A stretch of DNA of 31,760 nucleotides from JACNKV01 sp964645915 (GTDB lineage: Bacteria; Fidelibacterota; Marinisomatia; Marinisomatales; JACNKV01), in NCBI GenBank assembly GCA_964645915.1, contig CAZYDH010000020.1, positions 1-31,760 of the forward strand, in the 5' to 3' direction. A program made the position numbers and the translations under genes. Positions 1-8,309 of the stretch are shown here, piece by piece. The notes beneath the pieces were generated by a model. The model worked only from the letters and a program-made list of their open reading frames with translations, had not been told where the DNA came from and did no database searches. The stretch's first letter is position 1. Each line of letters begins with the position of its first letter.

Positions 1-189
1 ACAAATTGAAAACACTTCTTAAATTAACAAAAGAATAATATAGGCATATTTATTCGCTTTTTTGGTACCTATGACAATTTGTTTTTAGGTATTCTTGTTG
101 ATGAGGAAGGTTGATATTATTATGTTACAAACGTAAATATAACCTATTTAACTTCAAAATGATAAATCACACTGAATTATTTTAGAAAA
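1..189. other. Upstream noncoding region
   Basis: This AT-rich 189-base stretch precedes the first gene. I see no coding frame, hairpin terminator or RNA gene in it. A TTGATA hexamer at 111-116 with TATAAC at 138-143 resembles promoter elements, but the 21-base spacing is too long for a confident sigma-70 call. The SUMF1-like gene at 190 also lacks a clear Shine-Dalgarno sequence, so its expression signals remain undefined. Confidence 0.4.
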
Positions 190-948
190 ATGAAATTATA
201 CAAAAAGATGTATATTTTCTTAGCATCCGTTATTCTTTTCAATGGATGTATCATTTGGAATCAATATCAAATTGAGAAAAAGTTACTTAAGTTGGATTGG
301 GTTTATATTCAAGGTGGAACGTTTAATATGGGTGATTTTGAAAACGAAAAGAACATAGATGCTACACCGACACATGAAGTAACACTTCCCTCCTACTATA
401 TCATGAAATATGAAGTAACATATCAACAATACGATGAATATGCAAACTTATTGAATCTTCCCACACCGGATGATGAAGGATTTGGTCGAGAAGATCGTGC
501 CGTTGTAAATATTTCCTGGGAAGAAGCTAAAGCGTTCTGTGAATGCTATAATGGTCGTTTACCTACTGAACAAGAGTGGGAGTTTGCAGCTCGTGACGGT
601 GGGAAGAAAATATTATATCCAGGAACCAATAGAAAAGGTTTTGTGGACGATTATATTCGCCATGAACAAAATAGTGTTGGATATTCATACTTTGTAGGTA
701 GCAAAAAACCGAATGAATTGGGTATTTATGATATGGGTGGAAACGCATATGAATGGATCGGAGATTGTTATCCTACGTACCCGGATTCCGGGGAAACACC
801 CGCATGGGTAAATTATGATGATTACACATTAAGAATTATTCGTGGAGGTAGTTTTTGGTCACCGCCTTTTAAAACATTTCAACGTGTAGCGGCGTTCCCC
901 GATCCATCCACTATGATCGGGTTTAGATGTGTGAAGGATATTGACTAA
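190..948 (+). CDS. SUMF1/FGE-fold lipoprotein, probably non-catalytic
   Basis: The protein has 252 residues. Residues 1-20 form a lipoprotein-type signal (basic start, hydrophobic core, ending F-N-G-C with Cys20), so it is probably anchored to a membrane facing the periplasm or exterior. From about residue 37 to the end it carries the formylglycine-generating-enzyme-like (SUMF1) fold: the opening GGTFNMG, a THEVTLPSYYIMKYEVT strand region, ISWEEAKAFC, RLPTEQEWEFAAR, GGNAYEW, RGGSFW and the closing GFRC. The pair of closely spaced C-terminal active-site cysteines of true formylglycine-generating enzymes is absent between RGGSFW and GFRC, so I infer a binding or structural role (the fold is often used this way, for example in GldK/GldJ-like proteins) and not sulfatase activation. 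Its last four bases overlap the end of the convergent thioredoxin-like gene. The start lacks a clear Shine-Dalgarno; Met7 is an alternative. Confidence 0.85.
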   Translation: MKLYKKMYIFLASVILFNGCIIWNQYQIEKKLLKLDWVYIQGGTFNMGDFENEKNIDATPTHEVTLPSYYIMKYEVTYQQYDEYANLLNLPTPDDEGFGREDRAVVNISWEEAKAFCECYNGRLPTEQEWEFAARDGGKKILYPGTNRKGFVDDYIRHEQNSVGYSYFVGSKKPNELGIYDMGGNAYEWIGDCYPTYPDSGETPAWVNYDDYTLRIIRGGSFWSPPFKTFQRVAAFPDPSTMIGFRCVKDID

Positions 949-1982
949 CCGGCTTTTCCTACAAATTTATCTTTTTGTTCCTGATAGTAAGCATTCTCAG
1001 AATCGAATTGAATACACTTTTCAATTTCGATGATGGCTTCTTTTGTTCTACCTAATTTCCACAAAACCTCGGCTTTTGTATCAACAAACATAAATTTTTG
1101 TTCGTCATCTGTTTCCTTTTCGATGGCAATGATGACCTTTTCAAGAGCCATATCCAAATACAACTCTAATTCAGACATTCGCCAGGAGAATGTATTTAAT
1201 TCTCCCGGATTTGGTTTGTCTAATGAGGTAATGTACCGAACAAACAGATCTGCTTCCAGTTGAGGATTATCATCCATCGATATCCTAATCAAAAACATTG
1301 CATTTTCTAATGCGATTAATGTTTGGTCTGTCCCCGGGTTATTATCTGCATACTCGATTAATACCGAAGCATCTTCGTTTTCCTGCGCAGTGAAAAGCAA
1401 TAGTTTAAATGATGCCAGTCCCGCCGAGTCGGTTCCTGCATCCATTATGGTTAGAAGTGTTTTTTTGGCTTCCGGTATATTTCCCATTAATTCATATTTT
1501 GAAGCTAATTCGTATAGAACAGAAAATTTTCCGGGTTCATTTTTAGCAGATTCAATTAGAGTTGGGAGTGTATTTATTCCTTTTTGAACACGCTTTAACT
1601 CTTCAAAAAACGGTTCGGGCGGCATATATCCAACTATTCGATCCAATTCGTTCCCTGCTGCATCCGCGAAGATAATCGTCGGATATCCTTGTATTTTATA
1701 TTGTTTTATTAAATCTGTTCCCTCTCCCTTTTCAGCATCGATTTTTAGACTGACAAAATGTTTTCTAGCAAATGATTGTATATATTTCTGTGAATAGGTA
1801 TCGACATCCAGTCGATCACACCACGTTCACCACTCTGTTTCAAAATCTAATAGAACTAACTTATCACCTGCTTGTTTCAGTACGTCTTCATATGAAGTAT
1901 CAACAAGCCATGGATAAGAATTATTTGATTCGCAGCTGAACAATGTTAAAAGTAAGATGATGGGAATAGTTTTAATATTCAT
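945..1982 (-). CDS. Thioredoxin-like TPR lipoprotein, probable selenoprotein (in-frame UGA at 1827-1829)
   Basis: Reading from ATG 1980-1982 gives 345 residues if the single in-frame TGA (codon 52, bases 1829-1827) is decoded as selenocysteine. Residues 1-17 are a lipoprotein signal ending L-F-S-C. A thioredoxin-fold domain follows: DKLVLLDFETEW, then TGA, then TWCDRLDVDTY, and the cis-Pro motif GYPTIIF near residue 100. The TGA is at the first cysteine position of the usual WCxWC active site, giving W-U-T-W-C. The frame then continues open for 293 codons with a helical C-terminal part (about 120-345) that looks like TPR repeats (KTEAVLWKLGRTKEAIIEIEKCI type helices near the end). It would act as an extracytoplasmic thiol-disulfide or peroxide-handling reductase; the exact substrate is unknown. 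A conventional gene caller would report only the 233-residue part beginning at TTG 1646 and lose the active site. Alternatives are a nonsense mutation or sequencing error at this codon. The gene is convergent with the SUMF1-like gene and divergent from the M1 peptidase gene. Confidence 0.8.
1797..1829 (-). promoter_or_regulatory. Candidate bacterial SECIS element with recoded UGA
   Basis: Directly after the UGA (1829-1827) the minus-strand RNA can form a hairpin. AUCGAC (1816-1811) pairs perfectly with GUCGAU (1805-1800) around the loop UGGAU (1810-1806), and GGU (1822-1820) pairs with ACC (1799-1797) below a three-base bulge. The loop contains G at its second and third positions, and the first loop G lies 18 bases after the UGA. 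This agrees with the described geometry of bacterial SECIS hairpins, in which a short apical loop with an early G sits within about 16-37 bases of the UGA and is bound by SelB. The E. coli fdhF element is placed almost identically. The folding was done by eye. Confidence 0.7.
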
Positions 1983-2044
1983 TGGATTGCCTTTCTCATA
2001 TAATAAAGTTCGTTATTCTTTATAAAACAGTTCAACCATTTAAA

Positions 2045-2121
2045 TTTACTCACTAATTTTGTGTAAATTAGTTCTGATGAACAAATCAAGAAACTGTAAA
2101 CTCAAATCGTTTACTCACTAA
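2045..2121. repeat. Direct repeats and palindrome between divergent genes
   Basis: In the 165-base gap between the divergent selenoprotein and M1 peptidase genes, the 12-mer TTTACTCACTAA occurs twice, at 2045-2056 and 2110-2121. The first copy runs into a perfect inverted repeat ACTAATTT (2052-2059) / AAATTAGT (2065-2072) with a five-base loop. Such an arrangement could be a shared operator or a pair of promoter elements; no regulator can be assigned. Confidence 0.35.
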
Positions 2122-2147
2122 ATATTTCGCCAGAGATTGAGGTTCTA

Positions 2148-3830
2148 ATGAAAAAATATTTATCAATTCTAAGTATACTATTTATCCTTTTACTGACAGG
2201 ATGCTCAAACGTATCTATGATGAAACAGATGATGCGTGGGGAAATGACTATTCCGAAAAAAGGAATCGATTATCCAAAACTTACTGAACGCAACCAACTC
2301 CTTGGGGAGCTAACCTCTATTAGAACCTGCTATGATGTCCACTATTATGATCTAAATATTGGAATCGAGTTAAAGAATGAACAAATAAACCTCGATGGTT
2401 TTGTTGATATTTATGCAACTGCAATAGATGATTTTCAATTGCTTCAGATCGATCTGGCGAAAAATATGTCGATCAAAGGAATCTCTTATGAAGGAAATCC
2501 TTTAAAATGGAGCAGAAAGGAAGATGCCGTTTTTGTTGAATTCCCTTCGGTATCAAAAAATGATCCGTTCAAGTTTCGAGTTAGATATGAAGGACAACCA
2601 ATCATCGCGAAACGACCACCTTGGGATGGTGGTGTGGTAGTAGATTATGATAAAAATGGACGTCCTTTCCTAGGAGTTGCTTGTGAAGGAGACGGAGCAA
2701 GTTTATGGTGGCCAAATAAGGATCATCCTACTGAAGAACCCGATAGCATGGCAATGAGTTTAACGGTTGATTCTTCGCTGGTCTGTGTCATGAACGGTGC
2801 CCTCCGGAATGTTCAATCAAATAAAGATAAAAACACTTGGAATTGGTTTGTATCCAACCCGATCAATAATTATAACGTTACATTTAACATCGGTCATTAT
2901 GTTGAAATTCAAGATACTGTCCATTCATTAGGTGTCGTTCGTCCATTGAGTTATTGGGTTATCGATTACAACGAAGCTGTTGCTAAAGTTCATTTAGCAG
3001 AGACTCGTGATGTGATCCGTTTTATGGAAAAACGGTTTGGGGAATATCCGTTTTGGGAAGATGGTTTTAAAATAGTTGAATCTCCATATCTTGGCATGGA
3101 ACACCAATCTGCAATAGCCTACGGTAACCAATACAAAATATATGACAAGTCAGTTCGAAGTATGTACAGCCACTTAGATTATATTACGTTGCATGAGTCA
3201 TTTCATGAATGGTGGGGAAACAGCATCACCGCAAATGATGGTGCTGATGTCTGGATACAGGAAGGATTTACCACCTATTGTGAAGCTTTATATATTGAAG
3301 ATCGCTGGGATTACGAATTAAGTATCGATTATCTATTAAATCAGAAAAAATACATCCGAAATCGGAAAGCAATCGTCGGACCACGTAATCAGTATTACTG
3401 GGGATTTGAAGATGCCTATTATAAAGGCGCATGGATATTACACACATTGAGAAATGTTATAGATAACGACCCGTTATTTTTTCAAACCATAAAATCTCTG
3501 GCGACAGAAAAAGCTTTATCTGTCCTCAGTTCAGAAGACATCATTGAGTTTATTAACTCAAAAACAGGCGAAGATTATACGCCTTTCTTTAATCAATATC
3601 TGTTTGATCGAAGTCCCCCTATTCTTGAATATAAACAAGCGAAAACTGAGTTCACTTATCGATGGAAAAATGTGCAGCCTGATTTTGATATGCCAATTGA
3701 TATATTAGTCAACCGGGAAGAAATTCGAGTGACGCCCACGTTAGAACCACAAATATTATCCGTGCCGGAGCATGCTACGATCCAAGTCAAAGATTGGGAA
3801 TTCTTACTGGTAAAAGAACGTATAAATTAA
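2148..3830 (+). CDS. M1 family zinc aminopeptidase, lipoprotein
   Basis: A 560-residue metallopeptidase of the M1 (gluzincin, aminopeptidase N) family. Residues 1-19 are a clear lipoprotein signal ending L-L-T-G-C (Cys19). The N-terminal beta-sandwich covers about 60-265. The catalytic domain shows the exopeptidase motif variant GMEHQ (316-320; usual GxMEN) and the zinc site HESFHEWWGN (His349, Glu350, His353) with the third ligand Glu372 in IQEGFTTY. The chain is shorter than full-length aminopeptidase N (about 850-900 residues) because the long C-terminal helical domain is missing, as in the short leukotriene-A4-hydrolase-like and bacterial lipoprotein members. It probably trims peptides in the periplasm or at the outer membrane. 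A GAGG Shine-Dalgarno sits five bases before the ATG. It ends six bases from the convergent exporter permease gene. Confidence 0.92.
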   Translation: MKKYLSILSILFILLLTGCSNVSMMKQMMRGEMTIPKKGIDYPKLTERNQLLGELTSIRTCYDVHYYDLNIGIELKNEQINLDGFVDIYATAIDDFQLLQIDLAKNMSIKGISYEGNPLKWSRKEDAVFVEFPSVSKNDPFKFRVRYEGQPIIAKRPPWDGGVVVDYDKNGRPFLGVACEGDGASLWWPNKDHPTEEPDSMAMSLTVDSSLVCVMNGALRNVQSNKDKNTWNWFVSNPINNYNVTFNIGHYVEIQDTVHSLGVVRPLSYWVIDYNEAVAKVHLAETRDVIRFMEKRFGEYPFWEDGFKIVESPYLGMEHQSAIAYGNQYKIYDKSVRSMYSHLDYITLHESFHEWWGNSITANDGADVWIQEGFTTYCEALYIEDRWDYELSIDYLLNQKKYIRNRKAIVGPRNQYYWGFEDAYYKGAWILHTLRNVIDNDPLFFQTIKSLATEKALSVLSSEDIIEFINSKTGEDYTPFFNQYLFDRSPPILEYKQAKTEFTYRWKNVQPDFDMPIDILVNREEIRVTPTLEPQILSVPEHATIQVKDWEFLLVKERIN

Positions 3831-3836
3831 AATATT

Positions 3837-5093
3837 TTATTCAAATCTCAGGGATTCGATCGGGTCTAATTTTGCTGCTTTCCATGCAGGATAAATACCA
3901 AAACCGATTCCGATCATCGAACAGACGACTAATCCAATAATAGCCCAGTCGATTGGAACGATCGCCGGGATATTGAATACCATAGCAACAATATTTCCAC
4001 CAACAATTCCTAAGATCACACCAACAATTCCACCAAATTCACTTAAGAATACCGCTTCAGAGAGAAATTGAATCAAAATATCTCGCCGAGTTGCTCCAAT
4101 AGCTTTTCTTATTCCGATTTCTTTAATTCTTTCGGTCACCGATACAAGCATGATGTTCATGATACCGATTCCGGCAACCAGCAGAGCGATAACACTGACG
4201 GTAAATGCGAATATTTTTATTCCTCCGGTAAACTGAGAGAACGTATCGATCAACTCTGCATTTGAAATGATTTCAAAATCGTTTTCATCTCCGGGAGCTA
4301 CTTTCCGAATGGTTCGCATTAACCCAATCGTTTCGTCCATAGTCTTTTCATACATTTCATCTGATTCCGCTTCGATGGTCAGCCCCAACGATGTCCATCG
4401 ATGAGCATATCGATGAAGATATGAAGTAATTGGGATCAGAACATAGTTGTCCTGACTTTGCCCAAACATTTCTCCTTTTTTTTCAGAGATGCCAATTACG
4501 GTAAACTCTTCTCCTTTTATTGAAATTTTCTTTCCCAAAGGATCTTCAAATGGAAAGAGTTGGTCCATCGCATCTGCTCCAAGAACAACAACTCGTCGAG
4601 AAAATTCAATATCCTGAAATGTTAGATTTCGTCCATCATCAATCAATGTATTAAACATCCTTAACGTTCCATCATCTCCACCAACGATGGCCACATTTTT
4701 CTTCGCAATATTATCTCGGTATGAAACTTTAATTCCGGTTCTTGAAGCAGAAGAACTCACATTGATGGGGAGTTTTGCACGTCTCTTTAATTCTTCATAT
4801 TGAAAATAATCTATATTTTTTCGATTATGATATCGACGTCTATGAGGTCCACCCATTTGGATCGCAGGGTGTTTTTGAATGGTAAATGTATTTGTTCCAA
4901 AAACATTCAAACCCGATTCCACTGAAGATTCCAACGTGCGAATAGCGGTCATGACTCCAATGACTGAAAAAACACCAATCGATATTCCTAGCAACGTTAA
5001 AACAGATCGCAATTTATTTGCTCGGATAGCATTTAAAGCCATACGAAAACTTTCTTTAATCGTATTTTTTAGATGTCCTTTTTTCTGTTTCAT
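3837..5093 (-). CDS. MacB/FtsX-type ABC transporter permease 2
   Basis: The 418-residue protein has the MacB-like permease layout: a basic N-terminal tail, one transmembrane helix (about 25-48, LTLLGISIGVFSVIGVMTAI), a large periplasmic MacB_PCD domain (about 50-285), and the three-helix FtsX domain (about 290-410), including IMLVSVTERIKEIGIRKAIGATRRDI, whose core GIRKAIGATRRDI is the typical cytoplasmic coupling loop. It has no ATPase domain of its own and must use the ATPase encoded at 6309-6995. It is the last gene of the exporter operon, starting four bases after the stop of the preceding permease, with which it is paralogous. The two permeases probably form a heterodimer. Substrate is not indicated; MacAB-like systems export peptides, lipopeptides, macrolides or lipoproteins. 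Confidence 0.92.
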   Translation of the reverse strand: MKQKKGHLKNTIKESFRMALNAIRANKLRSVLTLLGISIGVFSVIGVMTAIRTLESSVESGLNVFGTNTFTIQKHPAIQMGGPHRRRYHNRKNIDYFQYEELKRRAKLPINVSSSASRTGIKVSYRDNIAKKNVAIVGGDDGTLRMFNTLIDDGRNLTFQDIEFSRRVVVLGADAMDQLFPFEDPLGKKISIKGEEFTVIGISEKKGEMFGQSQDNYVLIPITSYLHRYAHRWTSLGLTIEAESDEMYEKTMDETIGLMRTIRKVAPGDENDFEIISNAELIDTFSQFTGGIKIFAFTVSVIALLVAGIGIMNIMLVSVTERIKEIGIRKAIGATRRDILIQFLSEAVFLSEFGGIVGVILGIVGGNIVAMVFNIPAIVPIDWAIIGLVVCSMIGIGFGIYPAWKAAKLDPIESLRFE

Positions 5094-5097
5094 CTGA

Positions 5098-6312
5098 TTA
5101 CTCGTATCGTAGTGCTTCTATAGAATCCATGTTGGCAGCTTTGTATGACGGGACTAACCCGGCAACGACACCAACAACAATACTTAATGTGACTGATATA
5201 ATCGCCAACCAGACAGGCATCGTGGATGGAATTAATTTATCAACGAACTGACTAGCGATCCATGCTAAGCCAAGGCCAATTATTCCACCAGTCATACAGA
5301 TGATGACGGCTTCCATCAAAAATTGACTTAAAATCATATTGCGTGTAGCACCAATCGCTTTCCGTACTCCAATTTCTCGAGTCCGTTCTTTGACAGAAAC
5401 AAACATGATATTCATAATTCCTATTCCACCTACAAGAAGAGACAATACTGTAATAAAAATTCCCGTCCCCCCAATTGCCATTTTGATCATATTGTATTGT
5501 TGGCGAAACGCTTCCTGTCGATTGATGGCAAAATCATCTTTATCCTGAGGGTGAAGACCTCGCAACCTTCTCATGATTCCCCTAACTTCATCTTCAGCCT
5601 CATCCACTTGAGTTCCATCTACTTTTATATTCATGCGCATCCAACCACGTCTTGAAAATAGTCGTTGGTACGTTCCGACCGGAATAACCACCTGACTGTC
5701 AAAACTGAATAGTCCGAGAAACTTCCCTTGTTTTTCGACGACACCCACGACTGTAAATCGATGCGGACCTAACATGATTTTTTTACCAATTGGGTCCTCA
5801 ACCCCAAAAAGTCCATCTGCTACATCTTTTCCTATAACTGCATTACGTGATCCTGAGCGGACTTCTCCCTCGGTAATAAATCTTCCTTTTTCGATGTTAA
5901 TTGATGTGGTTTGCAGATAATCAGGAGTTGTACCGAAAATCCTAATCCCGACAACGCTTTGGTCTCCCCTGCTTACATCCATACCACGTTCCATAACAGG
6001 AGCTACGGCAATAACTCTTTTTGCTTGAGATTTTAATTTATCAACATACTCCAATTTAAACTTTGGGCGATTTCGCACTTCCCACCATTCCTGACCACCA
6101 AACCACTCAAACCGGGACAGAAACAAGACATCTCTTCCTAAAAACGACATACTTTTTTCAAAAGATTGATCCAAGCCGGAAATTAATGTACCCATTAATG
6201 TAACAGATAAAATCCCAATTACGATCCCAAGAGCAGTCAATAGTGCACGGATTTTTCCGCTTAAGATAGCAGAGAAGGCGATTTGCAGATTTTCAAAAAA
6301 TAGTCGGATCAT
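5098..6312 (-). CDS. MacB/FtsX-type ABC transporter permease 1
   Basis: A 404-residue permease with the same architecture as its downstream neighbour: an N-terminal helix (about 20-42, IRALLTALGIVIGILSVTLMG), a periplasmic domain, and three C-terminal helices with the conserved loop KERTREIGVRKAIGATRNMI. The start codon overlaps the stop of the ATPase gene (ATGA at 6309-6312), indicating translational coupling and equal production. The periplasmic domain differs clearly from that of the second permease while the coupling loops are alike, as expected of two non-identical half-transporters sharing one ATPase dimer. Confidence 0.92.
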   Translation of the reverse strand: MIRLFFENLQIAFSAILSGKIRALLTALGIVIGILSVTLMGTLISGLDQSFEKSMSFLGRDVLFLSRFEWFGGQEWWEVRNRPKFKLEYVDKLKSQAKRVIAVAPVMERGMDVSRGDQSVVGIRIFGTTPDYLQTTSINIEKGRFITEGEVRSGSRNAVIGKDVADGLFGVEDPIGKKIMLGPHRFTVVGVVEKQGKFLGLFSFDSQVVIPVGTYQRLFSRRGWMRMNIKVDGTQVDEAEDEVRGIMRRLRGLHPQDKDDFAINRQEAFRQQYNMIKMAIGGTGIFITVLSLLVGGIGIMNIMFVSVKERTREIGVRKAIGATRNMILSQFLMEAVIICMTGGIIGLGLAWIASQFVDKLIPSTMPVWLAIISVTLSIVVGVVAGLVPSYKAANMDSIEALRYE

Positions 6313-6995
6313 TTTGATTTGAAGTCTTTACTGATTTTCCCGTCAAATAGGTTAATGATTCGATGGGCATGGTTCGCAATATATTCTTCGTGTGTGACTA
6401 AAATAATTGTATTCCCAAGGTCAAAAAGCGAATCTAAAACGACCATGATTTCATCACCGCTTTTTGAATCCAAATTTCCGGTGGGTTCATCTGCAAGAAT
6501 AATTGCAGGATTTGTAACCAGAGCTCGGGCAATTGCCACTCTCTGACGCTGCCCTCCGGACATTTCATTTGGACGATGATGCATCCGATCTTGTAATCCA
6601 ACTTTTTCGAGAGCTTCCTCTGCTTTTTTCAACCGTTCTTTTCGATAGACATTTGCATAGATCAATGGAAGCTCCACATTGTGTAATGCGGTTAATTTTG
6701 GAAGCAGGTTGAAGGTTTGAAAAACAAATCCAATTTTTCGATTTCTAATGGAAGCCAATTGATTGTCATCCATCTCATGAACAAGCTCTCCTTCAAACTC
6801 ATACGTTCCGGATGTGGGTGTATCCAAACATCCGATCATGTTCATTAAGGTCGATTTACCAGACCCAGAAGGACCCATAATGGAAATGTATTCATTTGTT
6901 TTAATATCCAGATCCACGCCATCTAACGCGTAGACTTTTTCCTGTCCAACAGTATATATTTTGTGAATGTTTTTTAATGAAATTAAATTTGACAT
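6309..6995 (-). CDS. MacB/LolD-type ABC transporter ATP-binding protein
   Basis: A 228-residue stand-alone nucleotide-binding protein. Visible motifs: Walker A GPSGSGKST (41-49), Q-loop VFQTFNLLP (about 92-100), signature MSGGQRQRVAIARAL (146-160), Walker B IILADEPTG (166-174) and the switch histidine in LVTHEEY. These are the features of the MacB/LolD/FtsE group that powers FtsX-fold permeases by mechanotransmission. It is cytoplasmic and drives the two permeases encoded immediately downstream, the first of which it overlaps by four bases. It follows the adaptor gene after 28 bases in which the 9-mer CGTTAATAG occurs twice (6996-7004 and 7011-7019). Confidence 0.95.
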   Translation of the reverse strand: MSNLISLKNIHKIYTVGQEKVYALDGVDLDIKTNEYISIMGPSGSGKSTLMNMIGCLDTPTSGTYEFEGELVHEMDDNQLASIRNRKIGFVFQTFNLLPKLTALHNVELPLIYANVYRKERLKKAEEALEKVGLQDRMHHRPNEMSGGQRQRVAIARALVTNPAIILADEPTGNLDSKSGDEIMVVLDSLFDLGNTIILVTHEEYIANHAHRIINLFDGKISKDFKSK

Positions 6996-7023
6996 CGTTA
7001 ATAGTTTTTTCGTTAATAGCGCC

Positions 7024-8292
7024 CTAATTCGATTTAACCACGGTGCCGTGTTTTAATTCCCGGCTGATAGCTTTATAACTTCCCGTGATCACGATATCCC
7101 CTTCTGAAAGTCCTTGTAATACTTCATAATGAGTATCGCTGGTTATGCCGACTTTTACTGGAGTGACTAAAGCATATTTTTGATCATTTTTCCGAAGTGT
7201 CGGCATCTCTTTTAACGTGTCTGACACTGCAAACACAACTTCGATCATCTCTTTTGTCACTTGTTTATCTTGTTTGGGTCCATCCCCTCGTCTTCTGTCT
7301 TTTTTCTTTCCACGTTTCCCTTTTTTTGGAAGAATCTTATCTGACCCTTCAGGTCTTACCGTAAGGCATTGAATGGGAACCGCCAGAACATCCTTTCGGA
7401 TATCGGTAATAATATTGGTTGTTGCGCTCATCCCCGGACGGATCTTTTCAGGGGCATCCAGCATTCTAACTTTTACTTTAAAGTTTGTTACCTGCTCTTG
7501 GCTGCCCATATTTTGTGTTTCCGCAACGTGTGCAATTTCACTTACGATCCCGGTAAATACTGTATCTTGAAATGCATCAATTTCAATTTCAGCCGTATCA
7601 CCGATTGAAACTGAAACGACATCATTTTCATTTACATCGACTTCGACTTCCATTTTAGACAGGTCAGCAACTGTCATTAAAAGTTGTGCTTGGAATGTCG
7701 ACCCTAAAGCCATTTCACCTTTTTCTTTATAAATCTTAGTTACAATCCCATCTTGGGGAGCTGTTAGTCTGGTTTTATACAGTCGATCATTTGCTGATGC
7801 CAGTGATGCCTGATACTGTTCTAACAAACTCACGGAAGATTCATAAGCCGCTACATCATTTTCCCACTCTTGCTTTGAGACCAATTGCTTCCGATATAAC
7901 GCTTCTGTTCTTTCTTTTCGTGCTTTACGTTTTTTCAAATCAGCTTGTGCTGATTTAACCATAGATTGAGAACGCTCAACATCTGAGCGGAGCTGTTTAT
8001 CATCTAAAGAGATCAAATGCTGCCCCTGTTTAACTGAATCACCCTCAGCAACAGTTATATCCATAATCCATCCGGTTGTAACAGCACTGATCTTGATTTC
8101 AACTTCAGGTTGAATCTTTCCACTTGCATTTACTTTATGTATGAGTGTTGATCGTTTTATTTCTTCGGTTTCAACTTGAATCGTTTCTGTATCATCCTTC
8201 AGTAAGTTTACAAGAACCATCGCTCCGGTAATAACGATAACCAACGATATCCAAATCCATTTTTTTGCTTTTTTCTTAATTTTCATTTTCAA
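7024..8292 (-). CDS. MacA-like periplasmic adaptor (HlyD/RND membrane-fusion family)
   Basis: The 422-residue protein has an N-terminal membrane anchor (about 12-31), then the lipoyl/hairpin/beta-barrel order of membrane-fusion proteins: ASGKIQPEVEIKISAVTTGWI (about 57-77), an alpha-hairpin (about 100-170), the lipoyl return TAPQDGIVTKIYKEKGE (178-194), a beta-barrel (about 213-305) and a membrane-proximal part to the end (LSEGDIVITGSYK). It bridges the inner-membrane ABC permeases to the TolC-type channel encoded just upstream. Odd feature: an insertion at about 320-344 (ILPKKGKRGKKKDRRRGDG and following) is extremely basic and low-complexity, lying between the barrel and membrane-proximal strands. 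A Shine-Dalgarno AAAGGAA precedes the ATG. Confidence 0.92.
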   Translation of the reverse strand: MKMKIKKKAKKWIWISLVIVITGAMVLVNLLKDDTETIQVETEEIKRSTLIHKVNASGKIQPEVEIKISAVTTGWIMDITVAEGDSVKQGQHLISLDDKQLRSDVERSQSMVKSAQADLKKRKARKERTEALYRKQLVSKQEWENDVAAYESSVSLLEQYQASLASANDRLYKTRLTAPQDGIVTKIYKEKGEMALGSTFQAQLLMTVADLSKMEVEVDVNENDVVSVSIGDTAEIEIDAFQDTVFTGIVSEIAHVAETQNMGSQEQVTNFKVKVRMLDAPEKIRPGMSATTNIITDIRKDVLAVPIQCLTVRPEGSDKILPKKGKRGKKKDRRRGDGPKQDKQVTKEMIEVVFAVSDTLKEMPTLRKNDQKYALVTPVKVGITSDTHYEVLQGLSEGDIVITGSYKAISRELKHGTVVKSN

Positions 8293-8309
8293 TAATTCCT
8301 TTTACGTAT

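Noticed and set aside
945..1646. A separate 233-residue gene beginning at TTG 1646
   Set aside because: The same frame continues upstream through a thioredoxin domain to a lipoprotein signal, interrupted only by the TGA at 1827-1829; the short version starts in the middle of the fold.
3829..3840. AT-only palindrome TAAAATATTTTA between convergent genes as a bidirectional terminator
   Set aside because: The stem has no G-C pairs and would be too weak; random occurrence is likely in AT-rich DNA.
6996..7019. Repeated 9-mer CGTTAATAG before the ABC ATPase gene as a possible operator
   Set aside because: It lies within an operon in a very short gap, and probably reflects a small local duplication.
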